This document shows positions 39,089-47,545 of a stretch of DNA of 49,310 nt, piece after piece. Source of the DNA: Catellatospora coxensis (GTDB lineage: Bacteria > Actinomycetota > Actinomycetes > Mycobacteriales > Micromonosporaceae). The stretch lies in the NCBI RefSeq assembly GCF_016862635.1, contig NZ_BONI01000070.1, positions 1 to 49,310 of the forward strand, written 5' to 3'. Each line of letters begins with the position of its first letter. Position 1 is the first letter of the stretch. A program made the position numbers and the translations under genes. The notes below the pieces were generated by a model. That model did not search any database. It saw nothing but the letters and a program-made list of their open reading frames with translations, and was not told the DNA's origin.

Positions 39089-39187
39089 AGCACGCCGACC
39101 CAAGCCGCCTTGCGCAGAACGTGATCGGTGGAGCAGAACGGACCCATGCCGGGTCTGAACTCGGCTCATCCGCGCGGTCGATGGGTT

Positions 39188-40015
39188 TCAGCCCAGCCGG
39201 TCGTTGAAGTCGCTTCCGAGCGCCGCCAGGCGTTTGCGGGCGTCCGAGTCGCCGTGGAGCCGCCAGCGCAGGAAGTCGGTGGTGGACTCGGCGACGCGCG
39301 CGAAGTCCGGGTCGGCCGGGGACATGAACGGGTTGCGGTGGGTGCCGGCCGGGAGCGTCAAGAACGCCTTCGGCCAGGGCACGGCGTCGTACGCGGCGAG
39401 CCCCTGATCGATCGTCACGACCCGGTCCCCCGCACCGTGGATGAACAGCATCGCCGCCGGGTCGCCCCGGAACGCCGCGCCGACGTCGCGGGCGCTGCCC
39501 GCCAGCACGATCCCGGCCTTCAGCCGCGGGTCCCGCCACTTACCCAGCGCCCCGACCGTGGTCATGCCGCCCAGCGAGTGCCCGCCGGCCGCGATCCGGT
39601 CCGGGTCGAGCCGGCCGTACAGCGGACCGCCCTGCTTCGCGTTGTCCGCGAGCAGCGCGTCGAGCACCGCCGTGACGTCCTGCGGCTGGTTGAGCAGATC
39701 CATCACGTCGAGCCTCGCCGCCGCGCCGTTGGTGTACGGGAACGTAGGCGCGGCCACCGCGAACCCGGCCACCACCCAGTGCGCGATCAGGTCCGCGTAC
39801 TCCGACACGTGGCAGGTGTACCCGTGCACGAACACCACCAGCGGATGCCTGCCCCGGCCGGGCGGCAGGTGCACCTCGGTCGGCAGCGGCCGGTCCGCGC
39901 CCCGGGCGAGGCCGAGCCGCACCACCGTGGACGGCGCGGCCTCCGGCGCGGTCGGCGAGCCGCATCCGGCCAGCATGATGAGTCCCGCAGCGATGATCGC
40001 AGTCCGGCGGCGCAC
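39188..40015 (-). CDS. Lipoprotein alpha/beta-hydrolase (chlorophyllase/PET-hydrolase-like)
   Basis: A 275-residue predicted lipoprotein: lipobox LAGC near residue 18. Alpha/beta-hydrolase core: oxyanion region VVFVHGYTCH, nucleophile elbow GGHSLGGMTT (Ser), acid in LFIHGAGDRVV (Asp) and base in PAGTHRNPF (His). The family includes esterases and lipases of the dienelactone/PETase-like group; substrate unknown. The GTG at 40015 has GGGAGGG 4-5 bases upstream. It is divergent from the DUF695 gene. Confidence 0.82.
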   Translation of the reverse strand: MRRRTAIIAAGLIMLAGCGSPTAPEAAPSTVVRLGLARGADRPLPTEVHLPPGRGRHPLVVFVHGYTCHVSEYADLIAHWVVAGFAVAAPTFPYTNGAAARLDVMDLLNQPQDVTAVLDALLADNAKQGGPLYGRLDPDRIAAGGHSLGGMTTVGALGKWRDPRLKAGIVLAGSARDVGAAFRGDPAAMLFIHGAGDRVVTIDQGLAAYDAVPWPKAFLTLPAGTHRNPFMSPADPDFARVAESTTDFLRWRLHGDSDARKRLAALGSDFNDRLG

Positions 40016-40150
40016 AGCGCCCTCCCCCGTCGTCGTATGGCGTCCTGAGGGAGGTACCCGGCGAGCCCGCGCCGGGGTTGTCCTTCGGCGACACCGATCG
40101 GATCGAGCCGGGCTCATGCCAAACCGTGGCGGCGGTTATGCTCGCGCACC

Positions 40151-41173
40151 ATGATCTTCTCCCGGAAGCGGCGTCCCGATCACTCCGCCGCGACGGCGGC
40201 GTTCTGGGCGGCCTGGCCGCAGCTGCGCGCCCGGTCCGAGGCGGCGATCGCCGCCCGCGGCTTCCCCGACGACCTGGTCGCCGACCTCTCCGCCCGGGTC
40301 AACGACATCCACCCTGAGCTGGAGTGGGAGTTCAGCAAGGGCCGGGTGTCCGAGCACGCGTTCATCCTCAGCGCGGCCGGTGACCCGGCGCTGCGCGCGA
40401 TCGCGTACCGCTGGCGGCAGGCGGCCCCGGCGGCCGACGTCACGTGGGAGTTCCACGACGCCCGGCAGGCCGAGCCGGAGATGTTCGAGGCTGCGTTGCA
40501 GATCGAGGGCCACCGGGTGGAGCTGGCCGAGCTGCGCTACGCCTTCAGCCTCGACGAGCCGCGCAGCGAGTACGACATCCTGGTCTTCCACCCCGTGTTC
40601 GCCGCGATGACGCAGAACGAGCGGCTTCGGCTGGCTTTCCTGTCGCTGGCGTGGCTGCTGGGCGAGGACGCGGTCGAGATCTGGATCGGGAGCGTCGACG
40701 TCGCCGCCGAGTGCCCGGCCGGGGCGCAGCCGCCGCAGCAGCTGGCCGCGGCGGTCGCGGAGCTGGCGGCGCAGTACCGCGACGAGACCTGGGTGCTGCT
40801 GGGCAGCAGCCCGGACGCCGAGGTCCCGCGCATCGCCACGACGCAGCGGCCGCTCAAGCCCGCCCGCTGGCCGCTGCTGGACACGCACGTCGCGATCACG
40901 CTGGCGTTCCGCGGCCGGGACAACGGCATGCCGGAACCGGACGCGCTCACCGCGCTGCGCGACTTCGAGGACCGGCTGCGGGAGGTGCTCGCCGACGCCG
41001 AGCTGATCGCGCACGAGACCAGCGCGGGGATGCGGACGTTCCACGTGTACGCCGACTCGGTCCGCTTCTCCGCCGACGCCGTCGAGAAGCTGGCCAAGGG
41101 CTGGTCCGGGCGGGCGAAGGTCAAGGTCGGCGCGGATCACGGCTGGGAGGGCGTGCGGCACCTGCGGCCGTGA
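40151..41173 (+). CDS. DUF695 domain protein
   Basis: A 340-residue cytosolic protein. The C-terminal 130 residues (WVLLGSSPDAEVPRIATTQRPLKPARWPLLDTHVAITLAFRG...) correspond to DUF695-like domains, and the N-terminal part (FWAAWPQLRARSEAAIAARGF...HPELEWEFSKGRVSEHAFILSAAGDPALRAIAYRW) is also common to this family. No function is known. ATG at 40151 has TATGCT 8 bases before it and no SD, so it may be leaderless. It is convergent with the AraC gene, six bases between stops. Confidence 0.75.
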   Translation: MIFSRKRRPDHSAATAAFWAAWPQLRARSEAAIAARGFPDDLVADLSARVNDIHPELEWEFSKGRVSEHAFILSAAGDPALRAIAYRWRQAAPAADVTWEFHDARQAEPEMFEAALQIEGHRVELAELRYAFSLDEPRSEYDILVFHPVFAAMTQNERLRLAFLSLAWLLGEDAVEIWIGSVDVAAECPAGAQPPQQLAAAVAELAAQYRDETWVLLGSSPDAEVPRIATTQRPLKPARWPLLDTHVAITLAFRGRDNGMPEPDALTALRDFEDRLREVLADAELIAHETSAGMRTFHVYADSVRFSADAVEKLAKGWSGRAKVKVGADHGWEGVRHLRP

Positions 41174-41179
41174 CCCCGC

Positions 41180-42154
41180 TCAGGTGCGCAGGGTCTGCCG
41201 GGGCGAGCGGCCGTACTCCTCCCGGTAGACGGCCGCGAAGCGGCTCAGGCTGGTGAAACCCCAGCGGCGGGCGACCGCGGCCACGGTGTCGCCACGGGTC
41301 GGGTCGGCGGTCTGCAGGTCGCGGTGGGCCCGGGACAGCCTGACCCGGCGCAGGTACGCCATCGGGGTGCTGTCGGCGTGCCGGGCGAACGCCGCCTGCA
41401 GCCCGCGGGAGGAGATCCCGGCCGCGTCGGCGATGTCCTCGACGGTCACCGGCTCGTGCGCGTGCGCGTCGATGAAGGCGACCGCGCGCCGCAGCGCCGC
41501 GGGCGCGACCCGGCCGGGCTCGCCGACGTAGCCGGTGGCGGTGGCGGTGTTGGGGAAGGTCGCGATGGCCGTGGTGGCGGCCAGGTCGACGGCGGCCGCG
41601 TGCACGAGCGGGTTGGCCAGCGGCGTGTCCGGAGTGTTGAGCGTGTGGAACAGGTACGCCATGGTGTCACGCCAGTGCCGGCCCGCCTCGGCGGAGATGG
41701 GGGCCATGCCGTCGAAGCGGAAGTCGGCCAGCGCGATGCCGGCGCGGGCCGCGACCCGGGCGACCCGGTCGACGGGCAGGCGCAGCAGCCGCAGGTCGAA
41801 GTCGCTCCAGCGGATGGTCAGCGGCATGCCGGTCGGGTAGAGGAAGGCCTCGCCGCGCATCGGCCGCAGTTCCTCGCGCCCGGCCCGGACGACGAGGTCG
41901 GCGTTCAGCGTCACCACGAACATCAGGTACGGCAGCGGGTCGGTGACCGTCTCCACCGTCGCGGTGTGCCGCACGCTGTCCATGCCCAGCTCACCGGCCT
42001 GCACCACGTGCTGCCGGAACCGGAAGTCCTCGGCGCCGCCGAACACCCGGTGCCGGTGCTCGATGTACGACTCGCGCAGCACCTCGTGGGCCGCGTCCAC
42101 GTCCCCGGTCGCGAACTCGCGCGCGCGTACCCGCAGCGATACACCCTCAGCCAT
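41180..42154 (-). CDS. AraC-family regulator
   Basis: A 324-residue regulator. The N-terminal part (about 20-200) resembles AraC-binding-like cupin domains, with EDFRFRQHVVQAGELGMDSVRHTATVE. The C-terminal double helix-turn-helix is clear: VTVEDIADAAGISSRGLQAAFARHADSTPMAYLRRVRLSRAHRDL and GDTVAAVARRWGFTSLSRFAAVYREEYGRSPRQTLR. It lies downstream of the Gfo/Idh/MocA gene on the same strand (122 bases) and may control it. The ATG at 42154 is chosen; ATG at 42163 is possible. Confidence 0.88.
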   Translation of the reverse strand: MAEGVSLRVRAREFATGDVDAAHEVLRESYIEHRHRVFGGAEDFRFRQHVVQAGELGMDSVRHTATVETVTDPLPYLMFVVTLNADLVVRAGREELRPMRGEAFLYPTGMPLTIRWSDFDLRLLRLPVDRVARVAARAGIALADFRFDGMAPISAEAGRHWRDTMAYLFHTLNTPDTPLANPLVHAAAVDLAATTAIATFPNTATATGYVGEPGRVAPAALRRAVAFIDAHAHEPVTVEDIADAAGISSRGLQAAFARHADSTPMAYLRRVRLSRAHRDLQTADPTRGDTVAAVARRWGFTSLSRFAAVYREEYGRSPRQTLRT

Positions 42155-42276
42155 GTCACCCATCCCCGGTGCGGCGGCCCCGGCCGTGGTGGTCGGGGTG
42201 CCTACCCGGCAAACGAGGGTCCGGGGAACCGGGTGTTGCGCCGAGGGGACGTGACCTGCGTTCGCGTCCGGGACGG

Positions 42277-43551
42277 TCAGCCCGCGAGCGCGGCCGGGCG
42301 GGCGACGGTGACCACGGTGCCCTCGTGCCGGGCCTGCTCGGCGGCGAAGGTGGCCAGGTGGGAGTTGAGCGTCTGCGCCGGGCCGGACAGGATGAGCGCC
42401 GGGTCGCCGGTGGCCACCGCGGCGGTGAACGCGTCCATCAGCCCGGCGTCGCCGCCGCCGTGCCCGCCCGCGGCGTCGGCGCCGCCGGCGGTCGCCGGGT
42501 CGTGGCTGGTCGCGGTGCCGGTGGTGAAGTCGTGCACGGTCACGCTGACGGCGTCGCAGACCAGCTCGCCGCGGGTGCCGAAGACGCGGGTGCGCCGGTG
42601 GCCGCCGGTGTTGAAGGCGTTCATGGTGAACGACGCGGTCACCCCGCCGTCGAACTCCATCGCGACGACCTGGTGGTCGACGACGTCGTTGTCGCACGCG
42701 TACACGCAGCGGCCGTAGGGTCCTTCGCGCAGGGCGGCCGTGAGCGACTCCTCGGTGAAGACCGGGGTCACCACGGACAGCGGCCAGCCGTGCTCGCCGC
42801 GGGCCAGCCGGTCGCGGTAGAGGCGGGGGGCGGAGTACGGGCAGTCCGGCTCGACGGCGCAGTCCAGGCAGCGGTCCGCGGCGGCGGCCGGGCGGTTCTC
42901 GGGGCGGAAGTGGCGCAGCCCGCCGAAGCTGGACACGCGGGCGATGTCACGGCCGACGATGTGCTGCAGCCAGTCGATGTCGTGGCAGGACTTGGCCAGC
43001 AGCATGAAGCTGGACAGGTCCTCGCGCCGCCAGTTGCCGCGCACGAACGAGTGCGCCTGGTGCCAGAAGCCGACCGGCTCGTGGTGCTGCACCGACACCA
43101 CGTCCCCGATCGCCCCGGCGTCGATCAGGTGCTTGACCAGCCGGGTGTACGGGGCGTACCGCAGCACGTGGCACACGGCGAGCAGCACACCGGCCTCGCG
43201 TACGGCGTCGACGATGCGCACGCACTCCTGCGGGGTCGGCGCGAGCGGCTTCTCCAGCATGATGTGCAGGCCGCGCGCGGCGGCGGCCACGGCCGGGTCG
43301 GCGTGCCCGGCGTCCTGGGTGGCGATGACGACCGCGTCGGCCGCGAGGTCCCCGTCGGCGAGCAGCTGCCGCCAGTCGTCGTGCAGCGCGGCCGGGTCGA
43401 GGCCGTGCGCCGCGGCGAAGCGGGCGCGCCGGTCGGGGTCGGGTTCGGCGACGGCGACGAACCGGGCCCGGTCGGGATGGGCCAGGGCCCAGCGGGCGTA
43501 CGCGTTGCCGCGGTCACCCGCGCCGATCAGCGCCAGACGCACAGGGTTCAC
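42277..43551 (-). CDS. Gfo/Idh/MocA-family oxidoreductase with Cys-rich insert
   Basis: A 424-residue NAD(P)-dependent sugar oxidoreductase. Rossmann start LALIGAGDRGNAYARWAL, acidic strand-2 end VAVAEPDPDRR, and the family motif EKPLAP (Lys catalytic). The C-terminal half contains SCHDIDWLQHIVG (His/Asp pair typical of catalysis) and an insert CLDCAVEPDCPYS with three Cys close together that may bind a metal. Members oxidise or reduce sugars, inositols or glycosides. The GTG at 43551 follows GGGAG by 6 bases. A good promoter with an operator-like spacer lies upstream (43587-43615). Confidence 0.9.
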   Translation of the reverse strand: MNPVRLALIGAGDRGNAYARWALAHPDRARFVAVAEPDPDRRARFAAAHGLDPAALHDDWRQLLADGDLAADAVVIATQDAGHADPAVAAAARGLHIMLEKPLAPTPQECVRIVDAVREAGVLLAVCHVLRYAPYTRLVKHLIDAGAIGDVVSVQHHEPVGFWHQAHSFVRGNWRREDLSSFMLLAKSCHDIDWLQHIVGRDIARVSSFGGLRHFRPENRPAAAADRCLDCAVEPDCPYSAPRLYRDRLARGEHGWPLSVVTPVFTEESLTAALREGPYGRCVYACDNDVVDHQVVAMEFDGGVTASFTMNAFNTGGHRRTRVFGTRGELVCDAVSVTVHDFTTGTATSHDPATAGGADAAGGHGGGDAGLMDAFTAAVATGDPALILSGPAQTLNSHLATFAAEQARHEGTVVTVARPAALAG

Positions 43552-43586
43552 GTAATACTCCCGAAGATCGGTGCCCGGTCCCGGCC

Positions 43587-43615
43587 ACTATAGGAACCGT
43601 TTTCTGCGACGGCAA
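43587..43615 (-). promoter_or_regulatory. Promoter of the Gfo/Idh/MocA gene with operator-like spacer
   Basis: On the minus strand TTGCCG (43615-43610), 17 bases, TATAGT (43592-43587), followed by the gene start 36 bases on. The spacer contains GAAAACGGTTCC, similar to a LacI-family half-symmetric operator. Sugar-dependent control is plausible. Confidence 0.6.
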
Positions 43616-43619
43616 GCAG

Positions 43620-43658
43620 CGGCCGGGCCCGGAACGTAGCACGTCCCTGGCCCGGCCG
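43620..43658 (-). terminator. Terminator of the zinc peptidase gene
   Basis: CGGCCGGGCC (43620-43629) pairs perfectly with GGCCCGGCCG (43649-43658), 19-base loop, 30 bases after the peptidase stop (43688). Confidence 0.65.
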
Positions 43659-43687
43659 TCCCCTCCCCGCCCGCCGCGGGTGGAGCC

Positions 43688-44596
43688 TCAGACGCCCTTG
43701 GTGAAGGTGTCGCACTGGCGGCCGTCGCCGGTGCGGTAGCCGGTGTTGAACCAGTCGCTGCGCTGCTTGGCGGTGCCGTGGGTGAACTTGGACTCGTCGA
43801 CCCGCCCGCCCGACTTCTCCTGGATCTTGTCGTCGCCGATCGCCGCCGCGGCCTCCAGGGCCTGGTCGATGTCCTGCTGGGTGACCGACTTGAAGATCGC
43901 GGTGCCCTTGTCGTCCTTGGTCTCCACGGCGTGCTTGGCCCACACCCCGGCCAGGCAGTCGGCCTGCAGCTCCAGCTTCACCGACAGCGCGTTGGCGTTA
44001 CCCGGGTCGCGCTCGGACTGCCGCTGCACGTCGGCCGAGATGCCGAGCAGGTTCTGCAGGTGGTGGCCGTACTCGTGGGCCAGCACGTACGGCTGGGCGA
44101 ACTGCCCGTCGGCGCCGAAGCGGCGGGCCAGCTCGTCGTAGAACGTCAGGTCGATGTACACCTGCTTGTCCGGCGGGCAGTAGAACGGGCCCACCCCGCT
44201 GTCGGCCGGGCCGCAGCCGGTGTTCACGGCCTGCGAGAAGAACACCGTGTCGGTCTGCTGGTACGGCTGCCCGAACGTCTCCGGCATGGCCTGCTGCCAG
44301 TACGCCTGGATCGAGTTCACGTACAGCGTGTTACGGCACTCGGCGTTGTCGAGCCGGTCCGGGTTCGCCGTCGAGCAGGTCTCGCTCACCCCCGGCCCGC
44401 CGTCGCCGCCGCCGAACAGCTGCGGGCCGAGGAAGGTCCCGGCCAGCGCCAGCCCGATCACGATCAGCGTGCCGAGCAGGCCGCCGCCGACCGGGATCGG
44501 GATGCCGCCGAGGCCACCGCCCCCTCCGCCGCCCCCGGATCCCCGGGCGTCGGTCACCTGGCTGGTATCGATGTCCGCGTTCTCGTTGAGGGTCAT
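43688..44596 (-). CDS. YpfJ-type neutral zinc metallopeptidase
   Basis: A 302-residue membrane-anchored protein. The N-terminus DTSQVTDARG with a polyglycine stretch and a helix (LLGTLIVIGLALAGTFLGPQLF) is typical of the KPN_02809/YpfJ family; the catalytic HEYGH (His174-Glu175-His178) is intact, preceded by YIDLTFYDEL and followed by LELQADCLAGVWA with the third ligand region. The domain faces the outside. Biological substrates are unknown. The ATG at 44596 is directly preceded by a 9-bp hairpin (44597-44620) and has no free SD. Confidence 0.92.
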   Translation of the reverse strand: MTLNENADIDTSQVTDARGSGGGGGGGGLGGIPIPVGGGLLGTLIVIGLALAGTFLGPQLFGGGDGGPGVSETCSTANPDRLDNAECRNTLYVNSIQAYWQQAMPETFGQPYQQTDTVFFSQAVNTGCGPADSGVGPFYCPPDKQVYIDLTFYDELARRFGADGQFAQPYVLAHEYGHHLQNLLGISADVQRQSERDPGNANALSVKLELQADCLAGVWAKHAVETKDDKGTAIFKSVTQQDIDQALEAAAAIGDDKIQEKSGGRVDESKFTHGTAKQRSDWFNTGYRTGDGRQCDTFTKGV

Positions 44597-44620
44597 GCCG
44601 GCGCGATACCCCGCGCCGGC
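44597..44620 (-). promoter_or_regulatory. Hairpin abutting the zinc peptidase start codon
   Basis: GCCGGCGCG and CGCGCCGGC form a perfect 9-bp stem with a 6-base loop (GGGTAT on the mRNA strand), and the 3' arm touches the ATG. It begins 14 bases past the stop of the upstream glycosyltransferase (44635). It may terminate that gene or limit translation of the peptidase. Confidence 0.5.
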
Positions 44621-44634
44621 TGCCCCTTAACCGG

Positions 44635-46305
44635 TCACGACCCGGGCGCGAGGTCCATCACCGAGACCCGGCACACCGGCTCGCCCTCGACCACCACGGC
44701 GTGGATCTCCCGGTAGCCGGGACCGGCCTCCTTCGTGGTGATCCGGAAGTACGGCTCGCCGTCGCCGACCGAGACGAAGTTGTCCGGCAGGTCCACCTCG
44801 GCCAGCGAGTTCCACTGGTGCTCGTCGCGGAACGTCGGGGCCGTGTCGGCGGTGTACTGCTGGTAGTTCTCCCCCAGCCAGACCGCCGCGGCCCGGGTGC
44901 ACGAGCCGTAGTACGTGCTCTCGTAGTCGTGCCGGGCCGTGGTGTAGCCGCCGGCCAGCGGGCTGAAGTACGAGTACTCGTACGGGTAGATGCGAGCGGA
45001 GGCGTAGAGGGCCTCGCCCTGGCCGAGCACCGCCGCGCCGATCAGCGCCCAGGCCAGCGCCGTGCGGCCGGAGTCGAACGACTCCCGCGCCCAGCGCACC
45101 AGCAGCACCGCGGCCAGCACGATCATGCCGGGCGCGACGAACAGGAACTGGCGCAGGCTGTTGTACAGCGTCGAGTGCGCCCCGATGATCAGCGCGAGCG
45201 GGACCAGGATGTACGCCCCGACCAGCAGCATCCGCCCGTCGAGCCGCCGCCGGCGGACCAGTCCCACGACCGCGGCCACCGCGCCCGCGACGGTCAGCGC
45301 GACCACGGGCAGCGGCGAGCCGATCACCAGCCACCAGGGGGCGTAGTACCAGGGCAGCTGCGTCGAGCGGACCATCTCGCCGCCGAACAGGATCTCGTTG
45401 TCCCAGTCGTACTTCGCCATCGACTCGACCGACGACAGCAGCCCGTCGACGGGGTTGGTCAGCAGGAACGGCCAGAACACCGACATCACCAGGTACGCCG
45501 TGGTGCCGATGGCCAGCATCGCGGTGAGCTGGTTGGTCAGCTCGGTGCGCAGCTCGCGCCCGCGCAGCTTGTACCCGTACCGGATCCAGAAGCCCGCCGA
45601 CACCAGCGCCAGCAGCCCGAACCACAGCAGCGCGTTGACCCGGACGGAGCCCGCGAAGCCGATCGCCGCGCCGACCCCGGCCAGCTCCAGCACCTCGAAC
45701 CGGCGGTCCGGCTGCCGCCAGCGCCGCATCAGCCGCAGCACCAGCCACAGCACCAGGACCATCGCCACGGCCAGCGGGATGTCCTTGGAGTTGTTCATCA
45801 TCTGGCCGGTGTAGCGCGGGTACAGCGCGAGGCCGACCGCGGCGGCGAGCCCCGCCCACGCGCCGAGCCGGCCGCGTCCGGCCAGCTCCCGGGCGGCCAG
45901 CGCGGCGATCAGCATGCCGAGCACGCCGAACAGCCCGTTGACGATGGTGCGGGTGTTCCAGATCTCCCCGGTCAGGTACTGGAAGAACGCCACGATCAGC
46001 TCGAACCCGGAGCCGTGCTGCGGCATGTAGAGGTAGTCCGGAAAGTCCAGGAATGACCGGTCAGTGGTGCCGGACAGGTAGAACTTCAGCACCCTGGCGC
46101 CGTAGTCGTCCTGCATGTACTCGTCGTAGGTGCGGCCGTGGAAGCGGCCCTGCGCGACGGTGAAGCAGGACATCACCAGCAGCAGGGCGCCGAGCAGCAG
46201 GTGCGGTAGCCGCTCGCGCCACCACGGGGCGGCGGGCTCGGCGGCGACGGCGGGCGGGGCGTCGTCCGGGCTCGCGGTTTTCGGCTCGACGTCTACATCG
46301 GACAC
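44635..46305 (-). CDS. GT-C membrane glycosyltransferase (GT39/ArnT-like)
   Basis: A 556-residue membrane protein with about 10-12 helices and an extracytoplasmic C-terminal domain (about 440-556). The first luminal loop holds the acidic motif TYDEYMQDDYG, as in GT-C enzymes that use lipid-phosphate sugars; RYTGQMMNNSKDIPLAVA in a later loop is also conserved in this type. Expected role: transfer of a sugar from polyprenyl phosphate to lipid, glycan or protein outside the membrane. GTG at 46305 follows AGGAG by 8 bases; upstream frames are rejected. Confidence 0.82.
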   Translation of the reverse strand: MSDVDVEPKTASPDDAPPAVAAEPAAPWWRERLPHLLLGALLLVMSCFTVAQGRFHGRTYDEYMQDDYGARVLKFYLSGTTDRSFLDFPDYLYMPQHGSGFELIVAFFQYLTGEIWNTRTIVNGLFGVLGMLIAALAARELAGRGRLGAWAGLAAAVGLALYPRYTGQMMNNSKDIPLAVAMVLVLWLVLRLMRRWRQPDRRFEVLELAGVGAAIGFAGSVRVNALLWFGLLALVSAGFWIRYGYKLRGRELRTELTNQLTAMLAIGTTAYLVMSVFWPFLLTNPVDGLLSSVESMAKYDWDNEILFGGEMVRSTQLPWYYAPWWLVIGSPLPVVALTVAGAVAAVVGLVRRRRLDGRMLLVGAYILVPLALIIGAHSTLYNSLRQFLFVAPGMIVLAAVLLVRWARESFDSGRTALAWALIGAAVLGQGEALYASARIYPYEYSYFSPLAGGYTTARHDYESTYYGSCTRAAAVWLGENYQQYTADTAPTFRDEHQWNSLAEVDLPDNFVSVGDGEPYFRITTKEAGPGYREIHAVVVEGEPVCRVSVMDLAPGS

Positions 46306-46471
46306 GGAGCTGCTCCTGAGGTATGGGGACGGGTGGGCGGCCGGGCCCGCCACCAGCAGGCCCCGGGCCCCGGGGCTGTGGGAACCGCGCCGCCCGGATC
46401 GACGGGTCCCTCACCGCAAGATTGTCGCCCAGCCTGCCGCCGAGCACCAGCCGCGCCCGCGCGCGTCCCGC

Positions 46472-47422
46472 TCAGCGGGGCAGTCCGCCGCCGAGCAGCC
46501 GGACCGTGAACCCGTCCGGCTCGCGCCGCAGGGAGACGTACGAGCAGATCTGGTGGGCCAACCACAGGCCCCAGCCGCCCGGGCTCGCCCCGGGGACCAG
46601 GCCGACGAGGGGGTCGGCGGGGCCGGGCCCCCGATCGGTCACCGTGACCACGATGCGGCCCGGCACGGCCCACAGCCGCAGCAGCACCGGCGGCCGGCCG
46701 TGCAGGATCGCGTTGGTGACCGTCTCGGTGGTCGCCAGCAGCAGGCCGCTGAGGTCGTCCTCGGCCAGGCCGGCGGTCGCCTGCAGCGCCACCAGCGCGC
46801 CGCGGGCCTGCCCGGTCGTCGGCGCGCTCAGCTCGATCGCGGGCGCGGTGTCCTCCAGCGGGTCGCGCCACGGCGTCACCCCCTCCGCCAGCAGGGCCAA
46901 CGGGTCCTGGAAGGCGAGGTTGGCGGTATGCCCGAGCGGCGTGGCGATGTGCGGGTGGGTGCGCCGCACGAAGTCGAGCACCTCGTCCGGCGTGGTCCGG
47001 GTGTCGTACGGGCACAGCCCCCACATCGGGAAGTCGTCGTAGGCGTGGTTCACCGCCGCCTCGTAGCGCGCCCACCACTCCCACGGCACGCCCACACCCG
47101 GATGCGGCACGTCCCCGGCGACCCGGATCTGCGCGGCTCCGGCCGCCACGTGCGCGGCGAGCATCTCCCGGTACCGCTTGATCGCGCCGGCCGGACGCTG
47201 GTACTGCGCGTCCCCGCGGATGAAGATCACCCCGCTGTCGCCGCCCAGGGCGTCGCGGACCAGCCGCTCGTTGCGTTCGGCGAACACGGCCAGCGTGGGC
47301 TCGCCCTCGGCCACGCCGCCGGTGAGGAAGGGGATGACGACGGAGAGGAACTCCTCGTCGGATGCGTAGAACGCCGTCTCGTGGAAGAAGCCGCGGTGTT
47401 CCGCGGCCGCGCCCGTCCTCAC
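46472..47422 (-). CDS. Anti-sigma regulator with MEDS and HATPase domains (RsbA-like)
   Basis: A 316-residue cytosolic protein. The N-terminal MEDS domain (about 10-165: HETAFYASDEEFLSVVIPFLTGGVAEGEPTLAVF... RVAGDVPHPGVGVPWEWWARYEAAVN) is followed by a serine-kinase-type HATPase (TTETVTNAILHGRPP, VTVTDRGPGP, GGWGLWLAHQICSYV). Such proteins act as anti-sigma kinases that phosphorylate a STAS antagonist; the STAS gene with an intact D-S-S-G loop lies just upstream. GTG at 47422 is chosen because it overlaps a short leader ORF stop as GTGA; GTG at 47455 is the alternative. Confidence 0.88.
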   Translation of the reverse strand: MRTGAAAEHRGFFHETAFYASDEEFLSVVIPFLTGGVAEGEPTLAVFAERNERLVRDALGGDSGVIFIRGDAQYQRPAGAIKRYREMLAAHVAAGAAQIRVAGDVPHPGVGVPWEWWARYEAAVNHAYDDFPMWGLCPYDTRTTPDEVLDFVRRTHPHIATPLGHTANLAFQDPLALLAEGVTPWRDPLEDTAPAIELSAPTTGQARGALVALQATAGLAEDDLSGLLLATTETVTNAILHGRPPVLLRLWAVPGRIVVTVTDRGPGPADPLVGLVPGASPGGWGLWLAHQICSYVSLRREPDGFTVRLLGGGLPR

Positions 47423-47442
47423 GACACCTGCTCGTGCATCAT
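47419..47442 (-). CDS. Possible 7-residue leader ORF coupled to the anti-sigma gene
   Basis: ATG ATG CAC GAG CAG GTG TCG TGA (MMHEQVS) has GGGGAG (47451-47446) just before it and its TGA overlaps the GTG start of the anti-sigma gene (GTGA). It may exist only to load ribosomes onto that gene. Confidence 0.35.
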   Translation of the reverse strand: MMHEQVS

Positions 47443-47545
47443 CGACTCCCCGCACGTCAGGCAGGTACCCCGGACGTGTCCGCCCAACCTAACACGGGCA
47501 TGTGAGATCGTCTCCGGTTCACCGACCGGCCGGAACCGCCCCGCG

